From Rugalucina vietnamica (Eukaryota > Mollusca > Bivalvia > Lucinida > Lucinidae), in assembly GCA_964017185.1 (NCBI GenBank), contig OZ024871.1, positions 29,860,488 through 29,924,487 on the forward strand: a stretch of DNA of 64,000 nucleotides, in the 5' to 3' direction. The notes beneath the pieces were generated by a model, which saw only the letters and a list, made by a program, of their open reading frames with translations, was not told the origin of the DNA and made no database searches. Below are positions 50,601-59,251 of the stretch, in pieces; positions within the stretch are counted from its first letter, which is position 1; every line of letters starts with the position of its first letter. Position numbers and translations under genes: made by a program.

Positions 50601-53600
50601 AAGTGGGGTTTAAGGGGCTATATATTGCACAGACATGTTTTCATGATGTTCTAACCACAACCTATGTTTTGAGCAAAATTATTCAAAATTTCAAAAAATT
50701 TTCCAATGAAATTTTCAATTTTTTCTTCTGAAAAAACTTTCTGTATATTGCAAGGGCAAGTTTTCATAATGAATTTTCATTTTTTTTAATGGAATAAAAT
50801 GAGCCGCCGCATGGGAAAACCAACAATCTGCATATGCGAAAACAAAGACACATATCAGCTTCACAGTAACCGCGAAGCTGATCAACACCTTTGTTTTCGC
50901 TACAATGATAGTACAATTCCTCTACTTTCTAAATCCAAAATTTCCAGTCTCTGTCCTTCTTCTGTGACTGTACAGCATGGTTTGTGTCGAACCTGGTGGA
51001 GACCCAAATTATTGCTTTTCTCATGCACAAGCTCAAATATGATTTCAGATTTAGAACAACAGATCACCTACTGCTCAACAAGCGATCTAAACACTCAAGT
51101 GTGTCATTCTATTTTCATCCATGTCTAAACAACCTCCATCCAGGAATCTTCCCAGAGTTACCAAGTTATAGAACACATGCTGAACCAACAAAACCTTCTA
51201 GAAACAATGTTACACAGGCGGAGACTAATTTGGCATACAACTTAAAACCTCATCAGCGTAATCAACCTTGGTTCCCATGGTATAGGTAAGTTTTTCTGTC
51301 ATTTGAGCCAACAAGTGAGAAAACCAACAATGTGGTTTCCAAACAGGTACATGTACGACACAAATCAGGCTGTACAGTCACAGAAGCAGGCATGAAGCTT
51401 GAAATTTTGGAAGCTTCAAATTTCAGATTTAAGAAGAGGGATTGTACTATCTATGTAGCAAAATCAAAGATGCTGATCAACTGTACAGTAACTGCATCTA
51501 TGTTAGCTCACCTGAACAGTAGGCTCAAAAGGTGAGCTTATAGGCAGGTACCTGGTGTCTGTCCATCCGTTGTCATCCACCATTTCCAAAGATCTTCTGA
51601 AACTACTTGGCCAATCAAAACCAAATTTTATGTGAAGCATCTATAGGAAAGGGGAACCAATATGTACATAAATAATCCAGGTCACATGACCAACATGGCC
51701 ACCATGCCCATATATGGTAAAAACCTTTCAAAAACTTCTTCTCTTGATCCCGTGGGCCAATTTCAAAAATTAGCATGTAGTATTGGGGACTAGAGTACTA
51801 CGTAGGGTGTTCGGAAATTTTGTGTAATTTTGTAATATCTCTCATAATTGCCATCCATGGTATTGGAAAGTTGGTGTGCATGAACTTCCACTTATTTTGA
51901 ATTGTTGTAGGGAAAATGAAAGAAAAGTGAGCAGAGAAACCAAAAATACCGGTTGTCATGGCAACGTCATCATCGGTACCTGGAGCAGTCCGAAAAATAC
52001 CACTTTTTTTTTAAAAACAAAGTCTCAAAGAAATAAACATTATTTCTGACTGTTTGCTCATCGTCTGAAAAGCATGGAATCGTCATGCAATATTTCAACA
52101 ACATATCATATTTTAAATCAATCTGATGTTCCACAAATAAGTTATGGTCCTTTATTTCATGGGCTGTATGGGAAAAACCATGACGTCAAACGGCGTCGTT
52201 GCGTTGGGAAAGTTTATGAAATTCTGTAATTTCTTCATAAAACACCCGCAGAAACACTTAAGATGGTCAAACAAACTGGAAAACTATGAAAAATGTAGTC
52301 CAGCGTTTATGTACAGATGACTCTTATGTTTTAACGGTGGAATAAAGTCAACTAATGACAATTTTAGAAGTAACCGACCGGCAGTGGAATTGTGTTCCAT
52401 TAAGAATTGCGAAAATTTGACGATTCAAATTTGACGATTCAACGGAGAATATTAGAAAAATTAGGCTTAGGGAGCTGTATCAACACATACTGATACTGGT
52501 TATGGAACATTATTACAAAAGGATGAAGAGACACATGAAATATGTAGATATTTACTTAAGGAATAAAGAAACGCAACAAATACTTTGGGTTACTAAAAAC
52601 ATGCTTTGCAATGCAAGTCTGTGGTATAACTGAGCTTCTTATATGAACACAATATCTAAACGTCAAATTGCAACAGGTTGAGCCACAATGTCGGTTACAT
52701 ATGCTTAATGGCGTACGCGTAACCACACTGGCCTACAGTAGCACACCCTGTAACCATGATCAGTAAATGTCAAATTTGAAATAAAAACCAATATTTTGTT
52801 TCCAAAACCCCTAAAAGTGATTGCAGATGTTGGTAACATTTGGGTTTGTTATGGGACGTTTAACGTCACCAATGTCAATCGCAAAAATGAGTCAAAAGCC
52901 AGTAAAATTTCCTTCGGCATGCGTTACATTCAATAAAATGGTTATTTACGTAAACATTATGACATTTGTACTTCAGACGTCACTAAAACGTCCATTATAA
53001 CGTCAAAATCAAACATCCTGCATTTTAAAGACTCTCATTATGTTTTTCAAATTTTCTGATGTAAAAAATGATCAACTGCCAAACGTTTGATTACAGTGCG
53101 TACATCTAGTGTTTACTCAAAGCATATAATCCGTTTCGCACCTTTACATAACGTGATATTCTGTTTAACAAACGTCAAAACAAACGCTCCGATTATCCAT
53201 TTCTACGGTACCTGGGACATCACTTTTGATTAGAAAGCACGTAGTGCCGTATGTTGGTTCGATTATACCGTTTAGGTACAAATAGGCAAAATCGAATAAT
53301 TTAAATGACGTTAATAACTCATTTTTCGTTATTGTAAACTTCAGCATTCCGTTAACAAGATTTAACGCAATATGGGACGGCACCTAAGTATACAATGATC
53401 CTAGTCTTTATTGCACATTATCAAGTCGACGTCACGTATTCAACATGCAAAGAATTTGCCATCTTCCACTTCGCCCCGACGTTTACGTCACAGTTTGCGT
53501 TTTTCATAGTATTTGACGTTTTGTCGTTAATTTTGTCAATAAAATGACGCTTTCTCATTTCATCACGTGCAAAAAGCAGTCAGTAGGCCATTTCATAAAA

Positions 53601-55115
53601 GGATTTTATCAAAATGTCAAATACATACGTAAAAGTTGAAATTTAGTGTGTTGCGTATTTTAATTCCTTAAGTATAGTTAGTGTTTATGCTGGGAAAAAG
53701 TGATCATCGCTAACAGGATTAAAAGAATGCTTGACGTTTTTGCGACGTCGTTTTGACTTTGGCGTGCTCCGGTTACCTCAACCACACTGAAAGGAAAACA
53801 TTCCAGGAAATGGGCAAATGAACAGAATATTTATGATTCTGAAAATAAAATTGGCCACATGGGTTCATCTGTCCCTGCCCTGGGGCTATATACATGTATT
53901 TGACCGTAAATGGTCAAGCAAGTTTTTATGCCCCCAACTTCGAAGTAGTTGAGGGGGCATATTGGTTTAGGTCTGTCCGTCCAGTCCAGTCCAGTCCAGT
54001 CCAGTCTGTCTGTGATGCATGAGTAACACTTAGCACTCCGTCAGGAACCGTTAGAGCTAGGATCTTGAAATTTGGTATGTAGTTTGTATAAGAGGACCCA
54101 TATTTTTCTTTCAGGTAAATTCAAGGGGCTAGGGGCCCATTCTGTGAGAGTTATTTCCCTTTTTAATTCTTGATAAAGTGAATAGATAGTGGGTACCTTG
54201 TGTGCGCAACTCCTCCTACAGTTTTATTCTGATTCTCTTGAAACTTTACAGATGTTGTGACCATGCTTTGAAGATATGCATTTGATTTGGATATAATTCT
54301 CAGATTAATTTTTGTCACTTTTTTCGCAATTTGAACTTAGCCATTTTTCGGGCATTTTCACAATGAAAATGAATGGGCAGTGGTTACCTTGTGTGCGCAA
54401 CTCCTCCTACAGTTTCATGCCAATTCATTTAAAACTTTACATGTGTTATGGGCATGAACTGAAGATATGCATGTGGTTTGGATGTAATCCTTGGATTATT
54501 TTTTTCACAATTTGAACTTAGTCATTTTTTCGGGCATTTTAGTGAATGGATAGAGGGTACCTTGTGTGCACAACTCCTCCTACAATTTAATACCGATACT
54601 TTTGAAACTTTGCAGACATTGTGACCATGCTTTGAAGATATGCATGTGGTTGGGATATACTCCTCAGATTAATTTTTGTCACTTTTTTTTACAATATTGA
54701 ACTTAGTCATTTTTTGGACATTTTTACATCTTGAAAGTGACTTACCAGTTGGGGGCATAGTGTTTCATAAACACATTTTCTAGTTTTGTATGTATCCTAG
54801 ATCTCAGGTGAGCGTTTAAAGGACCATTATGGTTCTTTGGTATATGAAGCATCTACAGGAAGGAATGTGTACATAAATTATTCAGGTCACATGACCAAAA
54901 CGGTCACCATGCCCATGTACGGTAAATCTATTCAAAATCTTCTCCCGAACTGCTGATTCGATGACCATAATATTCAGTGGATGAGACGCTGCTGTGTTTC
55001 AGGCGTTTGTGTTTAGTGTTGGACAAAGAAAAAACTATTAAGAACAAATACGAGCCTGATGGGCATGTAGCAGCTGAAGATTGGAAAAAACACCTGAAAC
55101 GGTTACCAGAAAAAG
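40783..55115 (+). CDS. ELAC2: ELAC2-like long tRNase Z, N-terminal part (3 exons, gene continues)
   Basis: tRNase Z removes 3' trailers from precursor tRNAs in nucleus and mitochondria. Exons: 40783-41678, 51049-51285, 55003-55115. Marks of the N-terminal, non-catalytic metallo-beta-lactamase domain: KYLFNCGEGTYR, ILITHKSWENLGGLYAMLF, PLVVVLECPNDDFLESM, QLMIHMSPADVV and FLDRF. The next exon gives HLLLNK and NNLHPGIFPELPSYR. Splice phases join without breaks (GACAG|GTTTGT to TTTCAG|A; TATAG|GTAAGT to TTTCAG|G). The catalytic C-terminal half (HxHxDH) was not found before 64000 and presumably lies beyond. The ATG at 40783 follows an in-frame stop at 40774, but an upstream exon with a targeting peptide is possible. 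Exon 3 is poorly conserved. Confidence 0.85.
41680..41950 (+). repeat. GTACCCACAAT repeat family, fuller copy
   Basis: Begins right after the ELAC2 exon 1 donor. It contains ATTATGAAAACTTGCCCATG, TTTGCTCAAAACATAGATTG, then the inverted GTACCCACAATCTATGTTTT and CCCCAGTTTTACTATATAAA. The inner halves form an inverted repeat around GAACCGCC. Confidence 0.65.
41962..42480 (+). mobile_element. Tandem-core AGCTCACC element, 5' part
   Basis: GCTCACCTGAGCCATAGGCT start and GAGCTTATAGGATAGG, then one degenerate core unit (AAATCATCTTCTCTGGAGC, GATGACCTTGATCTATTTTA). No 3' hairpin is adjacent. A matching 3' part ends at 50371, beyond the MITEs and LTR element, so the two may be one element split by insertions. 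Confidence 0.6.
42507..42708 (+). mobile_element. GAGCCGC hairpin MITE, copy G
   Basis: Shortened hairpin at about 42540-42592, right end GTTTTCTCGCGTTGCGGCTC, and the 4-bp duplication ATAC on both sides (42503-42506, 42709-42712). Confidence 0.82.
42793..43048 (-). mobile_element. GAGCCGC hairpin MITE, copy H
   Basis: Starts GAGCCTGTGCATGAG, with the hairpin at about 42927-42994 near its right end and a worn terminus ATGATGTGGCTT. A second GAAGAATCATG partial end is inserted before the terminus. No clear duplication. Confidence 0.7.
43165..43977 (-). repeat. 3' LTR of the Gypsy-like element
   Basis: 813 bp, about 99.6% identical by eye to 48972-49784. Bordered inside by the polypurine tract (about 43978-43989). 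Confidence 0.92.
44218..48897 (-). CDS. Gag-pol of Gypsy-like (Gmr1-order) element
   Basis: One long frame of 1,559 residues, treated as a fossil element. In order: a charged coiled-coil region (about residues 85-220), a SCAN-like capsid segment (VDKYFLHFEKVAENLKWPKE), a CCHC knuckle (CNYCKGDGHVISEC), an aspartic protease (RDTGASQS), an HHCC integrase zinc finger and a DDE core (IIIDCVGPL, SDQGSNF, ALERFHQTL), then a Ty3/Gypsy-type RT (SSPCILVPKSDGTFRMCTDY, YIDDAIIYS, TFLGHIV) and thumb. Gag and pol appear fused without a frame change. RNase H similarity is weak or incomplete at the end. The plus-strand frame 48351-48671 is a shadow of the coiled coil. Confidence 0.9.
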   Translation of the reverse strand: MSYQQKATMSFKLEDFIAAPSQELLNLAKKSDLLDIASHYSIPDVKTSMLKREIKNVIIQFLVDEEFFEPSATSLIMVSQTDIQLKELELKRHLELEKLRLEFEEKRRADKEEREERMQKEKLELEKQKLAFEEREREKQREMEEREKEKQREFEREKSEKQIELEERLLKEKLDMEEREKAKQREMEEREKEKHREMLKEIELEKERMHYDIKMKELELSSKSMPPVSFDPSKVFDVTKHIRLVPPFQEKEVDKYFLHFEKVAENLKWPKEHWTLLLQSVVIGKAREIYTQLPLDQSSDYDTVKNLILKAYELVPEAYRQKFRNCRKEHDQTHVEFARTKEQLFDRWCSSKDVKSDHAKLRQLMLVEEFKRCIHSDVKSFLDEREVETLDVAARLADDYTLTHKSSFIDKRLIYKPHYKKPYYRKPPYKKPFNPQFKPNTPQSKPFNPQQRNNSPHPQPNPQPQAGLTADSSSPSHNPKNKDTSENKGQRSSYSPRLFCNYCKGDGHVISECETLKRRKERQNQNNSRPTGLTSLRSKPQSIIQDENPILAKTSATDCIMEIYEPFLSEGFVSLTSDSAQSTPIKILRDTGASQSLILADTLPFSEKTSTGTSVLIQGVECGFVNVPLHNIYLSSDLVSGPVAVGIRPSLPFKGVHLLLGNDLAGDKVVVNPLLTNTPCEDQLPDPIEQEIPDLYPSCAVTRAMAKKVKLNDGIQDIDLTDTFIGQSFHDEISKSLSSSQTDFNNQRSDNDLSPSIFDQGHDQMSRSQLCQEQHSDPEISPLFERALDENEISQVPVCFYVKNDILMRKWRPPDVSAEDEWTINHQIVVPKAYRPEILNLAHETPMSGHLGINKTYHKILKHFYWPGLKSDVSQHCKSCHTCQMVGKPNQTIPKANLQPIPAFDEPFSRIIIDCVGPLPKTKSGCQYLLTIMCASTRFPEAIPLRNIKTKTIVKALVKFFTLVGLPKSVQSDQGSNFMSGTFQQVMHELGIKQYKSSAYHPESQGALERFHQTLKNMIRSYCFDTEKDWDEGIHLLLFAVRESVQESLGFSPFELVFGHTVRGPLKLMKEKFLSSNDSPLNLLQYVSDFKTRLTKAWEVARSNLKSAQSKMKLHFDENAQNRNFDPGDKVIALLPIPGRPLQARYYGPYTVEKRLSDVNYIVNTPGRRKQKQLCHINMLKKYIDRDSDNDSSVISSVNIVNSVPHEQNQTDFEEMNSVNCEPLSSKLQNSDILHDLDQKLSHLDPDKKHELKQLILEYEHLFPDIPSRTDKIYHDVDIIEGAKPVKQHPYRLHPERQQYLRKEVKYLLDNDFIEPSQSEWSSPCILVPKSDGTFRMCTDYRKVNSVTKTDTFPIPRIDDCINNIGHAKYVTKFDLLKRFWQIPYTDSPKEILECVTTERRFRNKLKALKCCLVRLVNSLIFGLDGCKAYIDDAIIYSEEWKQHLEIIREFFKRLSDAKLTINLPKSEFCHDSLTFLGHIVGQGQVRPVEAKVEAISDFPVPTGKRQLMRFLGMAGYYRKFCNNFSVIAEPLTNLLYDKKVRYVWNWACQNFLFCLGHT
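48972..49784 (-). repeat. 5' LTR of the Gypsy-like element
   Basis: 813 bp, paired with 43165-43977. Its inner edge is followed (leftward) by the tRNA-Pro-type primer-binding site at about 48949-48966. Confidence 0.92.
49985..50371 (+). mobile_element. Tandem-core AGCTCACC element, 3' part
   Basis: Core-unit marks (CAAAGATCTTCTCTGAAAC, CAAGATGGCCGCCATGCCC) and a proper 3' end: CAGGTGAGCG, hairpin-forming AGGATCATTGGTCCT, then CTGG before a T run. No 5' end nearby. Confidence 0.65.
50545..50775 (+). repeat. GTACCCACAAT repeat family, partial copy
   Basis: CCCCAGTTTTACTGTATAAA, CACAACCTATGTTTTGAGCA and TATATTGCAAGGGCAAGTTT are shared with 41680-41950 and 25900-26110. Confidence 0.6.
50801..51034 (+). 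mobile_element. GAGCCGC hairpin MITE, copy I, next to ELAC2 splice acceptor
   Basis: 234 bp with hairpin at about 50837-50902 and the 4-bp duplication AAAT (50797-50800, 51035-51038). Its right end lies 14 bp upstream of ELAC2 exon 2, so the branch site and most of the pyrimidine tract of that exon must come from the MITE. Confidence 0.88.
51049..51285 (+). CDS. ELAC2: ELAC2-like exon 2
   Basis: Encodes FRTTDHLLLNKRSKHSSVSF, then CLNNLHPGIFPELPSYRTHA and NLAYNLKPHQRNQPWFPW. It aligns with the human segment around LNLIHPDIFPLL. Acceptor ATGATTTCAG, consensus donor GTAAGT. In phase 2, out phase 2. Confidence 0.88.
51305..51504 (-). mobile_element. GAGCCGC MITE, copy J (truncated by later insertion)
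   Basis: GAGCCAACAAGTGAGAAAAC start with ATTT before it. The inner segment (CAGGCTGTACAGTCACAG) is present and the hairpin is decayed. It is cut at its right side by the AGCTCACC element beginning at 51505. Confidence 0.7.
51800..53795. other. 2-kb insertion dense in ACGTC/GACGT motifs
   Basis: The surrounding repeat reads GGACTAGAGTACTAC before and GAAAACATTCCAGGAAATGG after, continuous in related copies, so this block is an insertion. It has no supported gene. At least a dozen CRE-like half-sites (ACGTCA or TGACGT) are scattered through it, including CGACGTCACG near 53430. Possible ends are a GGGTGTTCGG/GCACACCCTGT-type inverted pair, not resolved. Confidence 0.45.
53928..54783 (+). mobile_element. 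Helitron-like tandem-core element with CTAG end
   Basis: 5' hairpin ATGCCCCCAACT..AGTTGAGGGGGCAT (53928-53961), then a (CCAGT)n run. Three tandem core units of ~175-190 bp follow (GTACCTTGTGTGCGCAACTC). The 3' hairpin GTGTTT-CAT-AAACAC at 54760-54774 is followed by five bases, then CTAG and T. This is the expected form of a Helitron-type 3' end. Non-autonomous, no protein. Confidence 0.7.
55003..55115 (+). CDS. ELAC2: ELAC2-like exon 3 (tentative)
   Basis: Encodes RLCLVLDKEKTIKNKYEPDG and EDWKKHLKRLPEK between TGTGTTTCAG and GTACAT. It keeps the frame from exon 2 and has the size and charged, helical look expected before the C-terminal lactamase domain, but residue-level similarity to ELAC2 is weak. 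It ends in phase 1. A MITE begins 18 bp after its end. Confidence 0.6.
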
Positions 55116-55132
55116 GTACATGTATTTCATAT

Positions 55133-55414
55133 GAGCCACATCATGAGAAAACCACATATTTGCATATGCAAAAACAAATACGCAAATCAGCTGTGCAATG
55201 ATTGCACAGCTGATCAGTGACTTTGTTTTCACTACACAGATAGTGCTATCCCTCTTTTTCTTAAATCAGAAATTTCAAGGATAGTGCTATCCCTCTTTTT
55301 TTCTTAAATCAGAAATTTCAAGCTTCTTGCTTTCTTTTGTGACTGCTCTGGCTAGTTTGTGTCGGGCCTGGTCAGAATAAGTATCATATACATATGTATC
55401 TTTTCATGCGGAGC
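55133..55414 (+). mobile_element. GAGCCGC hairpin MITE, copy K, beside an exon donor
   Basis: Hairpin at about 55160-55233 and an internal 42-bp tandem duplication (ATAGTGCTATCCCTCTTTTT unit, 55238-55322). Flanks are ATAT (55129-55132) and ATAG. It starts within the first 20 bp of an ELAC2 intron. Confidence 0.8.
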
Positions 55415-55532
55415 ATAGAGGCCTAGTAAGTGGTGCGTGTCAGACAGCAGATACTGATCAGGGCGTTCAAACCGATCGGTGCCAAGTATGTCCTTGCAGG
55501 GTGTACACGGTCTGGGATAAAGTTACGGAAAC

Positions 55533-55822
55533 TTTTTTTTTTTTTTTTTTTTTTTATTCAGTTTTACGTCCCTTTCAAGCTTTTTCACTCATATCGAGAC
55601 GAATCAATCGGTAGGTGGGGCGAAAACCGGAGTACCCGGGGAAAAACCACCTGACACATCCGCAAGCAGAACATGGCATGTGAGACAAGCCATGTTCTGC
55701 TTGCGGGTGTGTCAGGTGGTTTTTCCCCGGGTACTCCGGTTTTCGCCCCACCTACCGATTGATTCGTCTCGATATAAGTGAAAAAGCTTGAAAGGGACGT
55801 AAAACTGAATAAAAAAAAAAAA
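55533..55822. mobile_element. Head-to-head palindromic SINE pair
   Basis: Two copies of the body and tail of the SINE at 11591 face each other. The left arm (55533-55676, T run first) and right arm (55690-55822, ending in A run) are almost perfect complements with a 13-nt spacer. The tRNA-like head is absent from both. The whole is flanked by one duplication AAAGTTACGGAAA (55519-55531 and 55823-55835), so it entered as a unit. Confidence 0.9.
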
Positions 55823-55835
55823 AAAGTTACGGAAA

Positions 55836-56305
55836 AATTGAAGGCCAGGGAATTGTCCGGAATTTTCAGCCAAAAGTCAGGAAATTTTGAAAGACAGGTT
55901 TATGAATTGCAAAAGATATCTAGAATAATGGCTAAAGCAATTTCTTCATGCTTGGATTTTATGATTATAATATAAATAAAACAACAACAATAGAATTATG
56001 TTTTCATTAATAATAATTAAATTATAAAGGTTTGATCCCTTGGAAGCAATAAGAAAGCATTTTTCATTTATTTCAAACTTACTTACGTGAGAAAATTACA
56101 TGCAAAATACACAAAGTTGAGTCAGGGAAATTTGTTTCGAGTCAGCGAAAAGTCGAGGAATTTTGCTTCACTCAAATTGTGGACACCCTGTCTTGAGCAA
56201 GACGTTAACTCCCCGTATAGCTGGAAAAGAACTTAGGAACCATGAGTTCAGTTTCAACATGACTGAAAAATTGTTTACTGGAACAGACCACAATAAAAAC
56301 AAAAT
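55836..56305. other. Unassigned AT-rich sequence
   Basis: No gene recognised; no further ELAC2 exon was found here. Confidence 0.3.
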
Positions 56306-56309
56306 ATAT

Positions 56310-56502
56310 GAGCCGCCTCGTGGGAAAACCAACAATGTGGTTTCTGAACAGGTCCGACACAAACCGACTTGTACAAGCATAGAAAAGAGCTAGAAGCTTG
56401 AAATTTCAGATTTAAGTAGAAGAGGAATTGTACTATCCGAGTAGCGAAAACAAAGGCACTGATCAGCTTCGCAGTTACATGGGTTTTCGCATGTTGCGGC
56501 TC
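56310..56502 (-). mobile_element. GAGCCGC MITE, copy L (one hairpin arm lost)
   Basis: 193 bp with ends GAGCCGCCTCGTGGGAAAAC and TGTTGCGGCTC. The duplication ATAT lies on both sides (56306-56309, 56503-56506). One arm of the central hairpin is deleted. Confidence 0.85.
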
Positions 56503-56506
56503 ATAT

Positions 56507-56884
56507 GTGGAAAAAAAAAAGGTACAAGTAGGCAGTGATCAGGAAAAGACGCAAATTCAGAAAGAAATACCCACTCATGAAGAATGGAAAAAGTGTATAT
56601 TAATAGAGATGTTTTCTAAAATCTAAACAAAATAAAAATATTACAAAGAGATTAACACACCTTTCGTTTCAATGAGTGGAAGCATTTCAAATTCAGGTTA
56701 ATAAACCAAAACTACGCAAAATGTTAGTAAAATTTGCAATTTGTAAGGAAAATATTTCCTATATTTTAACTTGAAATTGATCTTTTTCCAGACTTTACCT
56801 TAGAGTTTTTGAAAATCGGAAAAATGAGATCTTTTCTAAAATGCTTGAGTTTTAACTATACTTTTCAACAGTAAAACAAACAAA
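56507..56884. other. Unassigned sequence with repeat fragment
   Basis: The first 75 bp (GGTACAAGTAGGCAGTGATC) are the inverted end of the intronic repeat seen at 23385 and 24720. The rest is AT-rich and unassigned. Confidence 0.4.
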
Positions 56885-58340
56885 TAGATAATGCAGCTTT
56901 CACACTAGCATGGGATCCGTTGCGATCATCACGATTTACCAATCATATTGAATCGTGGAACTTCTCTAGAAGTTTACGAGATGATGTGACTTCATACGTG
57001 TTGATACGATTTGTTCCGATTTGATACGATAAAGCCATGATTGATAACCAGATCTGTTACGATATAGCTGGCCGATCAGCTAAGAATAAGTACATGCGGA
57101 TACGATCATCACAATAAGGGTTTACGGTTTGACAAATTCCATTGCACGCAGATACGTTTGGACACGTTCATCAGACCAGATACGATGTGCTGCAATAAAT
57201 CTCACTATAAGGACAAGGATTATCACGATTTAAGCCACGATTGGATGCTATTATATAATAGTATTTAAAGCACTACCGAGCATTGGCTCTTTCGCTTGAA
57301 CTTGTACATGATTAAAACTGCATTTCTAAGCTGTTATTGATGACAGGAGTAGAGGGTGGTGATTGTCTGACTGACTTATGCCAAAATAGTGGGACTGCAT
57401 TCAAATTTTCTATATTTTATGCAGCATTCTAAGTTTGTAACATCTCGAAGTCTATAAATTCATTTTAGCTCATAGTTATTTTCATTTCCAGCTGTAGGAA
57501 TGTATTTTGGCACTCACTAGTGTCTGGCAGTTATTTGAGCCGCCTCGTGGGAAAACCAACAATGTGGTTTTCGAACAGGTCCGACACAAACCGGCCTGTA
57601 CAAGCACAGAAAAGAGCTAGAAGCTTGAAATTGCGGATTTAAGTAGAAGAGGAACTGTACTATCCGAGTAGCGAAAACAAAGGCGCTGATCAGCTTCGCG
57701 GTTACCGCGAAGCTGATCTGCGTCTTTGTTTTCGCCTATGCAGATTGTTGGTTTTCCCATGAGGCGGCTCATTTATCTCTTTACTATTTGAAAAATGCTT
57801 AAAAGCCTTTTAAGAAATTTTAATGTGCAGATTGACGGTGCAATCTTGATAATCATGTCTGTAATGCAGGAACTCGCAAATTAATCGTGAGCACCAATTG
57901 TTTAGCACAACTTCTCATCATCTACCCGTATCTTATTGTATCAGATCGTATCTGCTCATAAATCAATTGACTCCTCCGCCAGCAAGGTATAGCCACGCCC
58001 ACCCATATTTCCTTAGACAAACATTGTGGTTTTGGACCTACATTTACCTGTAAAAAGCATGTGTTGGTTTGTTTGTCTAATCCACGTGTTGTCTAACCGT
58101 CATTGACCGTTAGCTAATGTGTTGATTTGAATGGTCAATATAAAATGAATATTAATGATGGGTGGTTTTACGGAGGACTCAATTGTATTAGATCGTGAAC
58201 ATTGCGCCACGACAAATCACAACATATCGTATGAGATCATATCACATTGTGGCGCATTCCTTGTCCAAGATTTGTTGCGATAGTCGCGATTGGTGTGCAC
58301 GAGTAGATTCGTTCTGTTACGATTTGTTACGATGTATTAT
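56885..58340. repeat. Block rich in TACGAT/ATCGTA motifs
   Basis: Repeated short motifs (GATACGAT, GTTACGAT, ATCACGAT and complements) cluster at 56925-57240 and again at 57930-58340, mainly in opposite orientations. This resembles an element with iterated subterminal sites. The middle has no reading frame and carries the inserted MITE copy M. Ends and target duplication not resolved. Confidence 0.45.
57537..57770 (-). mobile_element. GAGCCGC hairpin MITE, copy M
   Basis: 234 bp, hairpin at about 57670-57736 near the right end, ends GAGCCGCCTCGTGGGAAAAC and its complement. Exact 4-bp duplication ATTT (57533-57536, 57771-57774). Confidence 0.92.
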
Positions 58341-58439
58341 GATCTGATGTGATGAACATGATTGATTTATCAGTCGAGTTAATCGTGGAAATATTTTGGG
58401 GAAAAATTTTCTTCTCTAAAAGCTTTAGCATGTTACAGT

Positions 58440-59251
58440 GTTTAGTAGTACCCTACATAAATCCTGCCAGTGATGCCCCGGGGGTAAAATATGGCCTCAC
58501 CCTGGGGGTCATTAGCCTCCATCGACTTACAATTGGAAAAGCATAAATAAATCTTCTTCTCTGAAACCTCGTAGCCCTTAGCTTTATTATTTTGTGTATA
58601 GCAATGTCTAGTGGCTCCCTTTCTAAATCCTGCAACCATGCTTCTGGGGTCCAAATTGGCAATGCCCAAGGGGTGTGAATATCTGCCATATGCTTATATT
58701 AGGAGAAACATGAAAAAAATCTTCTCTCTGAAACCACAAGACCCAAAGCTTAAGTATGCAGCAATGTTATAAAGTGCTCTACATAAATCCTGCCAATCAT
58801 GCCCCTGGGGTCAAAAATAGCCCCACCCTGGGGGTCATTAGCTAGCATATTACTTACAATGGGAAAATACACAAAAGTCTTTTTCTCGAAACCACTAGTC
58901 CTAGAGCTTTTATATTTTGTGTGTAGCAATGTTAAGTAATCCTCTTTATAAAAGCTGCTAACTGTGCCCCTGGTGTCCATACAGGCCACACCACAGTGAC
59001 GTCATTATCTGCTATAGGCTTATAATAGGAAACATATGCAAAAATCTTCTCTGAAGCCGCAACACCCAAAGCTTGTATATTAAGTATGCAGCAATGTTAT
59101 ATGGTGCCTTACAATAGATCCTGCCAATGATGCCCCTGGTGTTCAAAGTGGCCCCTCCACAGGAGACATTAGTTCCCATATTTTTACAATGGAAAAACTA
59201 TATAAAAGTCTTCTTCTCAGAAACCATGAATCTCAGAGCTTTTATATTTTT
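58440..59251 (+). repeat. Tandem array, five ~165-bp units
   Basis: Units start near 58464, 58627, 58789, 58954 and 59120 with CCTGCCAATGATGCCCCTGG-type sequence, and include TCTTCTCTGAAACC and AGCAATGTTA. Alternate units are more alike, suggesting a two-unit higher-order repeat. A further half-unit at 61850-61945 lies beyond the inserted AGCTCACC element. Confidence 0.8.

Larger units (their letters stand above)
51505..54840 (+). mobile_element. Tandem-core AGCTCACC element, composite with nested insertions
   Basis: 5' end AGCTCACCTGAACAGTAGGC; 3' end CTCAGGTGAGCG with a worn hairpin (AGGACCATTATGGTTCT). The core is interrupted by a 2-kb CGT-rich block (about 51800-53795) and by a second hairpin-ended element (53928-54783). 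A degenerate core piece follows to about 54975. Confidence 0.65.

Noticed and set aside
40783-55115. ELAC2 as an intronless retrocopy split by insertions
   Set aside because: Exon joints have GT-AG sites, including a consensus GTAAGT donor, in matching phases, and no poly-A or duplication was found; intron loss within exon 1 is simpler.
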